64,000 nt of DNA from Strongylocentrotus droebachiensis (taxonomy: Eukaryota > Echinodermata > Echinoidea > Camarodonta > Strongylocentrotidae). This document shows positions 1 through 12,153 of the stretch, piece by piece. The translations under genes were made by a program, and so were the position numbers. The notes under the pieces are model-generated. The model had not been told where the DNA came from. It saw only the letters and a list, made by a program, of their open reading frames with translations, and made no database searches. The first letter of the stretch is position 1, and the number at the start of each line of letters is the position of its first letter. Location: positions 62,001 through 126,000 of the forward strand of contig JAVYIG010000323.1 of the NCBI GenBank assembly GCA_035222895.1, read 5' to 3'.

Positions 1-744
1 TGAATATCATACACCATCCTTGTGCCATAGACAACTAATTTCAGCATACTTTCCAAAAAGGCGACCAAATGAAGAAATAAATGATAGACATACATGTACA
101 TGTAGAAGCTAATCCGCCACCCCCCCCCTCAAAAAAGTACTCATTAGGCAACTAAATGAAATATGATTTATGTAATAGCCCAGCAGCCCCCCCCCCCCCT
201 CCCAACAAGTAAAGATCATGTACTCAATGGACCAAACAAAGATTGTACATGTACTATAGCTCAGCTACATGTAGGGTGATTGTTTAGATGAAATCATGTA
301 CTGTATACAAGTAGCAATGCACATTGAAAATGTGCTTAAATTCAATCCTACATGTACCTTACAATGCATTTACAATGATTGTGATGTTTCCTTTTTACTA
401 GCGCAGCAGTGAAATTGGCCATAGTCTCTTCATAATTGTAATCAATGCTAAAGTTTTTAGGCTATTTGGGGATATGGAAAACATTAACCACTGCAATTAC
501 ACTTACTTACATGTTTACAGGTACATGTAAAAGAAACACCAAAATCATTCAACAAGATTCAATTTATGGTTCTAACATTCAAAAGATGGTGTGATTCTAA
601 GGCTTTTCAAAAGTCCCTCTGCCATAAATCTGGGGCTTCCGAGACAAAAAGGAAGTAGTTAAGTGCTTTGTTTCTCCTTTCTCGAGTACGACCTATATTT
701 TGTGCGTGTACCCTGAACCTACAGTGTATCTTAGATAAAATACA
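1..744. other. no gene seen; C-rich runs
   Basis: I see no coding or RNA gene in this stretch. It holds two poly-C runs (about 116-128 and 187-199) and several TACATG-type words that recur across the window. Confidence 0.5.
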
Positions 745-960
745 CATTATCGAGCGAAAGGGATCAGTGGTAGAGCAGTGGTTCCATTACAGGAGTGACA
801 CTGGTTCGAAACCAAGAACATTTGTATATATTTGCTAGTGCACTTTAGTAAGGCATTATATTAAGTCCCTCAGACAGGACTTAAAGCCGTCGGTCCCCTG
901 TTTGCTTATTCACATGTGCAAGCATGCATACACAAGCTTTCTGAACAGTCAGGTATTAAA
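745..960 (+). repeat. tRNA-derived SINE
   Basis: The 5' part resembles a tRNA gene with an internal pol III promoter: an A-box-like block GTGGTAGAGCAGTGG near 766 and a B-box-like block GGTTCGAAACC near 803. The downstream body contains ACTTAAAGCCGTCGGTCCC, which resembles the core of tRNA-derived SINEs. The tRNA part has an irregular acceptor stem, so it is not a working tRNA. The 3' boundary is approximate. Confidence 0.5.
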
Positions 961-1013
961 CAAATCATCAAACCAACCGACCACCTGCACCCATCAGTAA
1001 TTGTCATACGTAA

Positions 1014-1064
1014 ACAAAGAGCTATTCTTCAGTAACTTCAAGTTACTGAAGAATAGCTCTTTGT
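1014..1064. repeat. perfect 51-bp palindrome
   Basis: Two 25-nt arms (1014-1038 and 1040-1064) are exact reverse complements around a single central C at 1039. The arms read through AAAGAGCTATTCTTCAGTAA. No TIR or target duplication is visible around it. It could form a cruciform, be the relic of a small inverted duplication, or be a fold-back artefact of assembly. Confidence 0.85.
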
Positions 1065-1213
1065 GAGATCTACTGTGAGACGTGTGAGTACATGTACAAG
1101 GTTATCTCAGCTAGCCCTGAACATATATGTGTTACAATCAAATTCATCAAAAATCAATGAAATTAGAATTGAGTGTAGTGTATTTAGTTTACTAAATAAA
1201 GGAAAATCCAGCA

Positions 1214-1794
1214 TTAAAGAGGAAGTCCACCCTGATATTAATTTGGTGTTAATAGAAGCAGAAAAATGAGAGAAACAGGTCAATGAAAATTTGAGCAAAA
1301 TCTGATCAAAAATAAGAAAGTTAAGAATGTTTGAAGTTGCGATCAATCAAACAAAAATTGGCAACACTGAGACGTACCTAGCGAGGTTTTTTCCAATTTG
1401 CTATGTACATAAAATTTCATAAACTTTCATACAGTATGTATGATGACAGAATATATTTCTTCCACACAGCTCAGGGGATGTACATTGTATAAAAGCAGAT
1501 TTGCAATACTTATACTTAGTCTTACTCTTAGGGTGCATGTACAATTTATGATTGAAAATTTTCTTGAGGGATAAAAACAATTTCTGATTATTATTTTAAA
1601 GTACAGAGCGAATATAAATGGACCTCGGAAGATACTTCACAGAGTTGCCAATTTGGATATGATTGCAACTTCAAAAATTCTTAACTTTCTTATTTTTAAT
1701 TGGAATATGAACAAACTTTCACTGACCTGTTAGGTACTCCCATTTTTCTTCTTCTACTAAAACCAACTTAATATCAGGCTGGACTTCCCCTTAA
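1214..1794. mobile_element. MITE family B, copy 1
   Basis: A 581-bp non-coding element begins TTAAAGAGGAAGTCCACCCT and ends with the near-complement GGACTTCCCCTTAA. TTAA occurs at both ends. Related copies or fragments start or end at 11478, 23479, 24901, 38493, 42870 and 47592. The short ends and lack of coding sequence fit a non-autonomous DNA transposon. TTAA may be the target site, but I cannot separate it from the terminal sequence. Confidence 0.7.
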
Positions 1795-3351
1795 AAACTA
1801 ATAGGCTTCTACTGTAAAAGGGAGAAGAAAAATCACAGTGGCAAACTTGTGAAAGTTTGAATGAAATCTGACCGAAAAAAAGAAAGTTGACCTTTTTTTT
1901 GCAAATTATAATCGGTACACTATATGGGCCCTGCAATTATCTGAATCGGTAATGGCACTATGACATTTATAAAGCTGGACAACTTCCCCATTTTTTTTCA
2001 AAATAACTACACTGTCAATTCTAGGGTCTTTCTTTTTAGAGAACATATTGACATACATTTTGTATCATTTTTTTGGCTAGAATCTAAGAATGCCCATATC
2101 TGCACAGCACCCTAGTATGCACATACTCCTGTGCAATTCTTACAAAACAAATCACACAACACCACAATATTCAAGGTATTGGTACATGTATATTCAAGGT
2201 ATGAGAAAAGTATAATTTTATAATCTAATTTTTTTTTATTCCTAAGCCTTGGCTTGAAATGACATCTTTCACATAAAAAAATCCAAGTTGAAAGCAAATG
2301 AGCAGAACCTTCGACTCGTTTTTGCAATTGTCAAAATGAAACCAACACGGTCCTTTTCTTGCGTGGTGAAAAGGACTCCGTTCTCACTCTAATTTTGATG
2401 AGATTTTCAACACACTTATTCTTTAGAATACTGAATAGATCTAGAGGTCTAGTCTTATTACTATTACTATTAGGATTAAGATAAGACTAAGCATTAGGTA
2501 AATACGATAACAAATTCTTGTCAATTTCAAGTAAAATGTAGATAATTGTAAGTCATGCCATGAGGCATGACAAACATTAAACCGAAAATTCTGTCTCTTT
2601 CTTTCGTTAGCCTCTTAATTTGGGCAGGTTCAGCTTCTCTGCCGACGTCAACCCTACGCATAAGACTCAGACTCAGAGGCTAATGAACAAAAGAGACAGA
2701 ATTTTGAACATTTACGGTCTAGACAATCATATGAATTAGATAGGGCTCCCCATCATTATTTAAATTAATTAAATTTTACTAGATCTAGTCAGTAGACTCT
2801 AGTCTGTCAAAAGGATACATGTGAGATCAAGATCAAAATTTCCATCTCGTAGCCTTATTTTGTTTTTGCTGACAATGGATTTGATCTTATTCCCTGCCAT
2901 TTCCAGGCAAGGTGAAGGCTCGGTCCAGCTGCAATGCAGCTCGCCGTCGTCGACCGTCTAGCGTCTGCTCCTTATCGACGCGATGTAGGCCTAGCTCAAT
3001 AATGCACAGGGTTCTAATCCACATTAACTTCCTCCAGTATTGGCTATTGCAGTATTGACGAACAACTCGAAATTCCGATTAATTCCCAGTCAGTTTTTTA
3101 CAAATATGTGGCTTTATTCCAAATACTGTCATCCTCATAACGGATTGAAATTTCCTTGCCAGGTTGATAATAGTGTCGAATACATTGTCATCTCTGATAA
3201 AATCCGGGAAGCTGCAAAAAAGTGACATCTACATCAAAAATCCGTGTTTTATTCCAGGGCAGTCCCATCTGCGTCTTTCCGTGTGTTGTGAAATTTTGTG
3301 TAGTCTTAAACACATATGCGTACAATGTATTGCAAACTGTATAATATAGGG
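1795..3351. other. no gene seen; one small hairpin element
   Basis: No coding exon could be supported. The stretch contains the inverted-repeat element at 2585-2708 and otherwise unique AT-rich sequence. Confidence 0.4.
2585..2708. mobile_element. small inverted-repeat element
   Basis: The left arm AATTCTGTCTCTTTC...TTAGCCTCT pairs with the right arm AGAGGCTAA...AAAGAGACAGAATT, with roughly 35 nt per arm and a loop of about 50 nt. Size and structure fit a MITE. No target duplication was identified. Confidence 0.5.
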
Positions 3352-3360
3352 CAGGCGGAC

Positions 3361-4060
3361 GCGAATTTTTTTTCCGTACTCGAGAGGGCAAATACCCCAT
3401 GTGCGCATGCGCGTGGACTTGTGATTTCTCTGCTACTTCCCATACGAAATGTACATGTATTCGCATCTACTGTGCACGATTCGCGTTCTACGAGTAAACG
3501 ATGGCATAGTAGTCTTCAAACACAGACTCTGATTTGCCAGTTTGACAAAACAATTACGCATATATCGTGCGTAGCAATAGTACTAGTATTCAAGTCTGAG
3601 TAGTTGTATGATTCAGACATTTTAGTGCTTACAGAAATGCATCCCAAATTGAATAGCATGGTATAGTAGTCTGCAAGCACAGACGCTAATCGGACAGTTT
3701 GACAACATAGTGTCTTGAGTAGTGCTTTATATTCAAATATGTGTAGTTTTATGATTCAGACCCTACTGGTGCGTGTATTGGAAAGGCATCTCAACTTGCA
3801 GAGTGGCATAGTAGTCTGCAAGCACAGACGCTAATCTGACAGTTTGACAAAATAGTGTTATTCAAGTCTGAGTAGTTTTATGATTCAGACCCTACTGGTG
3901 CGTGTATTGGAAATGCACCTCAACTTATAGAGTGGCATAGTAGTATGCAAGCACAGACTCTCCTTTGACAGTTTGACAGAATAATATAGGCCTATTGTGT
4001 ATTGAGTAGTGCTTTTATTCAAGTTTTCGTAGTTTTCTGTGTTGTGCCACTGCTCTCTCA

Positions 4061-4098
<38 letters not shown>

Positions 4099-4884
4099 AG
4101 CTCTCCCTCCAGTATGCTCGCACTCTCTGTATTACTTTTATTTATAATCATGGTCTGCTGAGAGCCAGAAGGATGTTAACTCTTAACACAACGAGAGAGA
4201 GAGAGAGAAAGAGTGTGAGAGAGCAGTGGCACAATACATAGGCCTACCATGGGGTCTGGAATCATTAAACTACACAAACTTGCATAAAATCACTACTCAT
4301 CAATACACAATATATTATTATGTCCTTGCAGACTACTATACTACACTCTACACATTGAGATGCATTTCTAACGCACGCACCAGTAGGGTCTGAATCATAC
4401 ATCTACGCAGACTTGAATAAAGTACTTCTCAGCACACTACTAGTATGTTGTCAAACTGTCAGATTAGCGTCTGTGCTTGCAGACTACTATACCATTCTAT
4501 ACAAGTTGGCGACTTGAATAAAGTACTTCTCAGCACACTACTAGTATGTTGTCAAACTGTCAGATTAGCGTCTGTGCTTGCAGACTACTATACCATTCTA
4601 TTCAAGTTGCAATGTATTTCCATATGCACTACTGGGTCTGAATCATACAACTACACAGACTTGAATAAGCACATCGCGACACATACGCATATTGATTTGT
4701 CAAACTGGCAAATCAGAGTCTGTGTTTGAAGACTACTATGCCATCGTTTACTCGTAGAACGCGAATCGTGCACAGTACATGCGAATACATGTACATTTCG
4801 TATGGGAAGTAGCAGAGAAATCATAAGTCCACGCGCATGCGCACATGGGATTTTTGCTCTCTCGAGTACGGAAAAAAAATTCGC
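3361..4884. mobile_element. Mutator-like fold-back element with 9-bp TSD
   Basis: The element begins GCGAATTTTTTTTCCG and ends with its exact complement. The inverted arms stay highly similar for over 200 nt and are then extended by roughly 130-nt tandem units built on TAGTAGTCTGCAAGCACAGA in the left arm, inverted in the right. The centre near 4050-4220 is a CT-rich/GA-rich inverted pair. The 9-bp sequence CAGGCGGAC directly flanks both ends (3352-3360 and 4885-4893), a target duplication of the length expected for Mutator-like elements. No transposase reading frame is present, so it is non-autonomous. Confidence 0.88.
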
Positions 4885-4893
4885 CAGGCGGAC

Positions 4894-5570
4894 ATCGACG
4901 CGACAGACGCGACTTCGACAGACAGCGCACGGTCAAATTATGTGCGCGCGCGTGTCAACCAATATTCTCTAGTGTTATATTTTTCGTGACAGCTCGCGCG
5001 CACACTCGCACCGCACTTATGACTTTTTCTCTCTTGCCTGACACTTCCTCGTTCATTTCCCTCGCTGGTTTCATACATGTTAGGCTACTTCTGATCATGG
5101 AATAGTTTCAATTTTCTGATTGGGGGAGTGAAACAAATATACCAGAGCCAAAGGTGATAAGCCCTCTAACTTCTAAGCCAGCCAGAATAGGCACCATAAA
5201 GATAAAAAAAAAATGAGGACGTAATACATAGGGAGAAATGATATATAAACAAAAACAAAAACAGATTAACAAATATTAATTTCATTCTCTTTACTATTCT
5301 ATAGGTCCTATTTTTAAATCTACATTGAACAAAGTTTGTTTGTGTTAATGGTGGTATTAGTAAGAAATTGAACCAACCAAAAGAGGACAATGAGCTAAAA
5401 GGGAAAAGGAAGAAGAAAAGGGCAAAATCCATTTAGGACCTTTAGGTTGTTTTCCCAAAAAATGTATGGGTATTACTATTACCCTCGGGAGAAAGAAGTC
5501 AATCTTTGATATGTGTATCACAATAAGCGATTAGACAACAGAACGTATGAATGCATTTATGATATGACGC
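4894..5570. other. no gene seen
   Basis: Unremarkable AT-rich sequence. I found no exon, RNA gene or clear repeat here. Confidence 0.4.
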
Positions 5571-5790
5571 ATAATTGCAAGTTATTCTTGTTTTTATTAT
5601 GCACCGTCTGCTGATCGAGAGCTGGAATGATGTTGACTCATTCTCGTTAAACATTAAGTTAACACCCTTCGGGCTCCCATTATCAGACAATAGCATGTTT
5701 AAGCGGCATAGGTTTATATTGTATCTAACACGAATGGGAAACAAATTCATTGTTATGGACAATAAAAATTGAATCTTGAATCTTGAATGG
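5571..5790 (+). mobile_element. probable LINE 3' end
   Basis: The segment ends in ACAATAAAAATTGAATC followed by short TTGAATC repeats, the kind of simple 3' tail seen on CR1/jockey-type non-LTR retrotransposons. No conserved protein motif is left upstream, so the class is inferred from the tail only. Confidence 0.35.
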
Positions 5791-6124
5791 TGATTGATGT
5801 GATATTGAATTCCATATATTGATTCATGAAAGTATAATGCCTTCTGTAAAACTATGACTTATAAAATGTACATGGTTAACATTTCAACGTATAACAAAAC
5901 ACGCACAACAAATTAAAGGGGAAAAATCGATCAAAATCGAAGTTCGTACCGAAAATTTACAGATTTTATTTTAGTAGGAAAAAAGCATCCCTTTCTGACG
6001 ACTATCACAAGTCTTTAATTTTTGTTTTTAGATGAGTGATGTGGAAGCTGGTGGAGCCTATAGTATTCACAAAAACTGGAGCAATTTTTGTTTGTTTGTG
6101 GCTCTCGAAAATTTGAAAAATCGC

Positions 6125-6240
6125 ACCCCCCCCCCCTTGAGCGCCAGGGGAGGGGGCCCACCTCCAAAAAAGGTAAATTTTACGTACTTCTACACGTTTG
6201 TACCCCCCGTTCCCCCTGGATCCGCCACTGCTTCTAGGGC
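6125..6240. mobile_element. GGCGGATCC-type MITE fragment
   Basis: The right end reads CTGGATCCGCCACTG after C- and G-rich sequence. The same end, inverted, starts the element at 63846. The matching left end is missing here, so this is a truncated copy. Confidence 0.45.
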
Positions 6241-6289
6241 CTATAAGACAGTGTGCCCCTACAAATATTGAGGGGAGACGTGTCCCTCC

Positions 6290-6450
6290 GCCCCCGGGAT
6301 TGCCGCCCCTGGGTAATAGGGCTTTTTCAGTTATTGCCCCCAAAACCTGGAACTCCTTACCCCCTTTACTAAAGACTTATAACTTTCAAGAGGTGTCTGA
6401 AAACACATCTTTTCAAATTTGTTGTAATATTTGTAATTAATGTAAGCGAT
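6290..6450 (+). pseudogene. LINE ORF2 C-terminal remnant
   Basis: One frame gives GNRAFSVIAPKTWNSLP and the next frame gives TFKRCLKTHLFKF. Together these are the typical C-terminal end of the reverse-transcriptase protein of CR1/jockey-like non-LTR retrotransposons. The frame change near 6375 shows the copy is broken. The 5' part of the element is absent, as expected for a 5'-truncated LINE insertion. Confidence 0.7.
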
Positions 6451-6583
6451 GTGATAATGTTCCCTCTATTTATTTTTTTGGTAATTATTTCTTGTTTATT
6501 CGCTTTATATTTAATGCAAATAGCTTTATATATTCCATATATAATTTGTTGTTGTATTCATGAATCAGTTACCTTTGTCACAT

Positions 6584-6699
6584 TAGGGACTTTTAGATTT
6601 GAGTAGACTGATACGTATGACGTCTATTCAAGGCAGTGCATTAAAAGGACGTCAATCGTAGCAATCCCCATTGTCTTCGTGCGAATCTAAAAGTCCCTA
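6584..6699. mobile_element. 116-bp MITE family C, copy 1
   Basis: A 116-bp element begins TAGGGACTTTTAGATTTG and ends in the near-complement. A second copy of exactly the same length lies at 11577-11692 in the opposite orientation. Flanking TA suggests a Tc1/mariner-type target, but TA may belong to the terminus. Confidence 0.75.
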
Positions 6700-8640
6700 A
6701 TATCTGAGGGGCATTAACTTAACAAGGTGTGCTTCAACCAAGGTCTCCTCGTCTTTCTTTATCCTACATTGTACTGTTATGATTATACTCTATTATATTT
6801 TGTTTCATGTGATTTCTGGAAGACAAATAAACTTGATACTTGACTTGATATTTGATGTTATTATTATCGGATGATCTAACCCTGCAGAAAGAAAAGAGGA
6901 GTATACCAAGCCCGTGCAGACTTAGATTTGCTCGTGTAATAAAAAATTCTCTTAAATGCAAAGTCCGTCCCATCTTAAAATATAAAATTTAATGATGGCG
7001 TTCCTGTTAAGTGAAGTTATTACATAAGAAAGGACGGGGTTCACCCCCCCCCCTTATCCATCTAATGGATTGATACCGGAGTCATTACTCATTCGGCCCC
7101 CTCAATGTTTTAAGCTCATATTAATTACGGCTCTGGTCAGAATGATGAAATCTTGAGAAGTTCGACCGCACAGCCATATACCGGGGGTGGTTGTTATATT
7201 GCGTTTCCTATCTCCCGACCCTGCAACGACAAAAAATGGGGGGGGGGGGGAGAGGGGGGGTCCCAAAGCACCTGATAGGAGGAACACATTTTGAGTTTCA
7301 AACGCCAAATTTCACAGGCATAACCGCATAAGTATATAATCATAATATAATACACGAATTCTGTTAATTTAAAAAGAAAGTTGAAGGGAGGCCAGAGTGC
7401 AGGGACGGATGTTTATTGGTGGAGAGGAGATGGAAGGGGGGGGGGGGGGGGTCTGTTCCAACTGGAGGGGAAATGTATCCCCAAAGCGCGTGTTACAAAT
7501 AACAAATGATCTCATAATGAACAACGAGGGATGAGACATTTTTCATATTATATAATCCTTCACATTCGGGGTGGGTGTGGGAGGGGATTCCCCTCCTACC
7601 CCCAGAAAATGAGTTTTGACTCGAGTCCTCGCCCACTTTCAAGAAGATTTTGCATTCTTGAATTATAGGCCTGTAAAGACCTTGCGGTCTAACCACGCCC
7701 TTGACAAATTATATTATTTCTGTTTCAATTATCACCATTTTCTATACGTAATTGATTTCTTGTATTGGTCTCCCACTCCTTTGCACAATAATAAATCATT
7801 TGTCTTTCTCTCACTCCCTTTGTCCTAGCTTTCAAGTTAAAGTCAATTTTTCTCATTTCTCTTGTTAAGGCAATGTTTGATTTACAGCTATTGAATTTGA
7901 ATATAGTGACTTATGTATATACACAATGATCCCTTTCCTTTACAATGAATGATGAAACGTTAAAACCTGTTCATTATATTGTGATCAACTGCTATGCTTT
8001 TGTATTAGGATATTATTTAGACATAATTATTTGTATTGTTTTAGGTTATTAATAAAGAATGTAATAGAAAGGAATTCTATAATAAATTTGAAAAAAAACT
8101 ATTAGGAAATAAAAAATGTATTTGAAAAAGATATTTGGAAAAATAAAAATGCATAGCAACATAAATATATCGTTATTGGAACAACTTTATATACATTATA
8201 ATTTTATGAGCATGAATATATTTTGTGCACCATTTTTTCTTTCCCCTTTTTTGGCATTAATATCTTTGCATCATTCCTCTTTAAATTAATATGAACCACA
8301 TATCTGATGAATACTGTTGTCGTTTTCTCCCACCTTCTCTTTCTCAGTGGCCATTTTCTCTTCTTCTGCATGGTCTGTGTATATATTCTTTCTTGTCCAT
8401 TTTCCATCCTAATTTTCTAGGTCATCGGTATCGTGGAAGCAATCTCCGATTATACATCAGACGACCAACCGGGTTTGCACAAAATTGTGACGTATTTTCA
8501 ATGACGTCAGCGAGTAGCTAGACTACGGTACTACTCAGCGTTGTCATGTGAGAGGGTGACATTGGCACAAGAAAATCCTCTCCTTTCTTTTGTGACTCAA
8601 TGACTCTGCTGAAATAAAAGAATAACCAGAGTTGTTCTAA
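6700..8640. other. no gene seen; poly-G runs
   Basis: No exon could be supported. The stretch holds long G runs (about 7236-7260 and 7437-7451) with purine-rich flanks, and AT-rich sequence elsewhere. Confidence 0.4.
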
Positions 8641-8779
8641 ATATAGATATTCTATTAACATTCTCACTGTTAAAATCGTTGAATTAACAAAAGAATTCGA
8701 TTAAAATCCATTGGTAAGAGGGGACTTCCTGTACCAAAATAGTGCGGTATTGAGAAAATGAGGTCAAATATAATTGGGG

Positions 8780-9010
8780 CACAATGAATCTGCTGAAAAA
8801 TTATGAAAATTTCAAGAGTCTCTTGAAGACACATTCTTTTTTCGTTCAGTTGTTAAAATAGTACGTTATGACGAAGCGGTTATTCTTTCTCTTCCTTCAT
8901 GTCTGCTATTATTCCTTTTTTCTTTTTTCTGAGCGCATAGGGACTTAATTTTATTTTTGTGATATGCACTATATGTATAAGAATGGTTTATTAATATTAT
9001 TATTATGAAG
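8780..9010 (+). pseudogene. LINE C-terminal remnant
   Basis: One frame reads LKNYENFKSLLKTHSFF, resembling the FKSLLKTHLF ending of CR1/jockey-like ORF2 proteins. Only this short piece is recognisable; the following AT-rich sequence is probably the old 3' UTR. Confidence 0.45.
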
Positions 9011-9115
9011 GGTGATATTAATTTGTAGCTCAAGAGTTAATCTGTATAGTGTTTCCATTCAAATTTAACTTTTCATCGGCATACCATATTTTTCATTGCT
9101 ATTATCATTACATTT

Positions 9116-9980
9116 TTCATCATCATCATCATCATTATCATCATCATCATCATCATCACCATCAATTATCACCATCATCACCATCATCATCATCACCATC
9201 TTCACCATCATTATCATCATGATCATCACCATCACCATCATTATGATCATGATCATCACCATCACCATCTTTACCATCATTATCATCATCATCACCATCA
9301 TGATTATCACCATCAACAGAACCATCATCATCATCATCATCTTCACCATCACCATCATTATGATCATGATCATCACCATCACTATCTTCACCATCATTAT
9401 CATCATGATCATGATCACCATCATTATCATCATGATTATCACCATCAACAGAACCATCATCATCATCATCTTCACCATCACCATCATTATGATCATGATC
9501 ATCACCATCACCATCTTCACCATCATTATCATCATGATTATCACCATCATCATCATCTTCACCATCACCATCATTATGATCATGATCATCACCATCACCA
9601 TCTTCACCATCATGATCATCATCACCATCATTATGATCATGATCATCACCATCACCATCTTCACCATCATGATCATCATCACCATCATTATCATCATGAT
9701 TATCACCATCATCATCACCATCATCATCACCATGCATCGATCATCATCATCATCAATCATCATCATCAATCATGATCATCATCACCATCATTATGATCAT
9801 GATCATCACCATCACCATCTTCACTATCATTATCATCATGATCATCATTATCATCATGATTATCACCATCAACAGAACCACCATCATCATCATCTTCACC
9901 ATTAATCATGATCACCATTATCAATCATCATCATCATCATCAATCATCACCATCACCATCATCATCATCATCAACACTAC
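9116..9980. repeat. ATC/ACC minisatellite, ~860 bp
   Basis: The whole stretch is built of ATC, ACC and TTC triplets with regularly spaced ATTATGATCATGATCATC blocks, giving a higher-order unit of several tens of bp. It is open in several frames on both strands only because the triplets avoid stops. The resulting Ile/Thr, Met/Val and Asp/Gly peptides are not credible proteins. Confidence 0.95.
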
Positions 9981-10430
9981 ATTTAAAGGCACAACACGGT
10001 CACAGCTATTTTGAAAAATTAACTTTTAAATTTCAATGCCCTATATTTTACGTCCCATTGAAATCGTGTTCGGATTTGAAATTGCCCTAAGGTCGATCTT
10101 CAAAAGTAGTTGCTATCGTGTTAAACACACTTCACTCGCAAAGAAAGACAAGAAGATGAGAAACATACGCCTTGAAAATAAATCTGTTTATTTCATCTCT
10201 ATTTTTTTCCTGTATAGTATCATATATACAATGATACATATGAACATCAAATGTTTTAGTTGACAGATGCAACATTAAAAATACCACAGTATGTTGCACC
10301 CGCATGTACACTAGCTGCAGTATAACAAAAGGAATCTTGAATAGGCTTGGGATGATTGTATGAAAACTTGCATGTAAAAAAAAAAGGGGGGGCACTTTGA
10401 CACAAACTAAATGGTCATCATGAGACGGAC

Positions 10431-10431
<1 letters not shown>

Positions 10432-10481
<50 letters not shown>

Positions 10482-10506
10482 AGGGGAGAGAGAAAGAGAG
10501 AAAGAT
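10432..10506. repeat. GA microsatellite
   Basis: A run of GA dinucleotides about 45 nt long is followed by degenerate GA-rich sequence. Confidence 0.9.
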
Positions 10507-11116
10507 ACAGATTGACCAAAAATAACACATGAAGAGGCAAATAAATATAAAAGGCAAATAAATATAAAATTAAATCAATGTAATGATTTCTAAAAAAATG
10601 TAAACGGTCTCAAGAAATGACACCTGGCTCAGTGTGTTCCATAACATTAAAACCACATTATGATTTTGTCGCTCCAAATTGAAAGGGGTCGTTAGGGGCC
10701 ATTTAGTCTTGTGAAACAGATACGGCACCTGACCTACTTGTAGTATTTAACTCTCTCTCTCTCTATCATTAACTCTACAATCTATTTCAGCCATGGAATA
10801 TTACTTTCTTTGTCAATACAAGTTTTAATATAAAATAAAAAAATTCTTTGAGAAATTAAAAATAACAGAAACACTTGGTGGCACCACTTTACATTGATTC
10901 TATGTATATATAGTAGTTTAATAGAAATTTAGCACCAAAAAGGGTAATTTTCAGGGCATTTGTGAACTTTTTTTTAATGATCAAGGATTTTGGAAAAAAA
11001 ATGTTTGTTATTTGAAATAGCATAGAATTGCACCCCAAAAAAAGAAATATTGTTGCCAATGTGAGAAGGGAAAACTGATTAATTTAGAAAATGAGAAAAC
11101 ACTGATGGATTACATC

Positions 11117-11314
11117 TTAAAGCCCCACTGCACCACTTATAGCTACTTGTGCCCTCTATATAGCAAACAATGCCTAATCGGTGCCTGTTGGTCCACCATG
11201 ATCACCTTTTGCTTATGTTAATTGAGAGCTGATTGTTGAGATAACCATATGTCAGTGACCTTGTAGGGAGGTCTGATCCCCCCTGGCTAAACTAGTGCTG
11301 CGGACGGTCTTTAA
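11117..11314. repeat. ~200-bp dispersed repeat, copy 1
   Basis: It starts TTAAAGCCCCACTGCACCAC and ends GGTCTTTAA. A related copy lies at 19884-20085 with the same internal order (TAGCTACTTG, GTTGGTCC, CTAATCCCCCTGGC-like blocks). It is non-coding and its class is unknown. Confidence 0.65.
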
Positions 11315-11477
11315 TGATACATGTATCATTCCCTTGCAGAAACGGAAGTAATATTGTTATTCATTGATCCACAGCCTTTTCTACTTAAGGAACAGATGTG
11401 CAATTTTATTCCATTCATCAATTTCAAATTATTTTTTATCACTCATTTGACACTTGAATCTATTCAAAGATAATATT

Positions 11478-11700
11478 AAAGGGAAAGTCCACCTAGCCAT
11501 CAGGTAGAAATGTTATCACAACAGATTGAACAGAGAAATAAGAGAAACTGATCAGTGACAGTGTAAGAAGAAACAATAGGGACTTTTAGATTTGCACAAC
11601 GACAACGTGGATTACTCTGATCGAAGTCCTTTTAATGCACTGCCTTGAATGGACGTCACACGTATCAGTCCACGCAAATCTAAAAGTCCCTAATGCGAAA
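11478..11700. mobile_element. MITE family B start with nested family C
   Basis: The segment begins TTAAAGGGAAAGTCCACCT, the family B end, and is interrupted by the 116-bp family C element at 11577-11692. The nesting means the B copy is older than the C insertion. Confidence 0.5.
11577..11692. mobile_element. 116-bp MITE family C, copy 2
   Basis: Same 116-bp length and termini as 6584-6699, in inverted orientation. It carries TAGGGACTTTTAGATTTG at one end and the complement at the other. Confidence 0.75.
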
Positions 11701-12153
11701 AGAATAAGTTACAATTTTTGCTGACAGTGTCAGAATACTCCTCCTAACACAGGACAGGTTGTCAACCTTCACGTCATGCTTTATTTCAATAAATTGAGAT
11801 TCATAGAACAAGTTTAACATGGAAGGGATTGCCTAGAATTGCATCGTTGGGAGAAATAAATAAAACACTGACCAGCACAACAAGTAAAGATCAATACAAA
11901 AGCAAAACACAATGTTGGTCAAGATTTAAAAGAAAAATTACCATCTAGATGGCACGACTTAAAGACATTTCTTGATTCATACCTAATTTCCTTCGGTAGC
12001 CTTCAAGTTTTCATAGCAGAAGACTTGATCCCAGCCGTTGATGGTTGATTATTAAATTAACAGTCATTTTATTTGATTCATACACTAGAAACGCTGGAAG
12101 CTTAGATTCAATAAGATACTGACCAATAAGCAGATTGTACAATGTCTTGAATA

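Noticed and set aside
745..830. A functional tRNA gene
   Set aside because: Same reason: promoter boxes without a complete cloverleaf, continuing into a SINE core.
9065..9905. Long open frames (up to 269 codons) on both strands
   Set aside because: They are translations of the ATC/ACC triplet array, made of two to four residue types in every frame.
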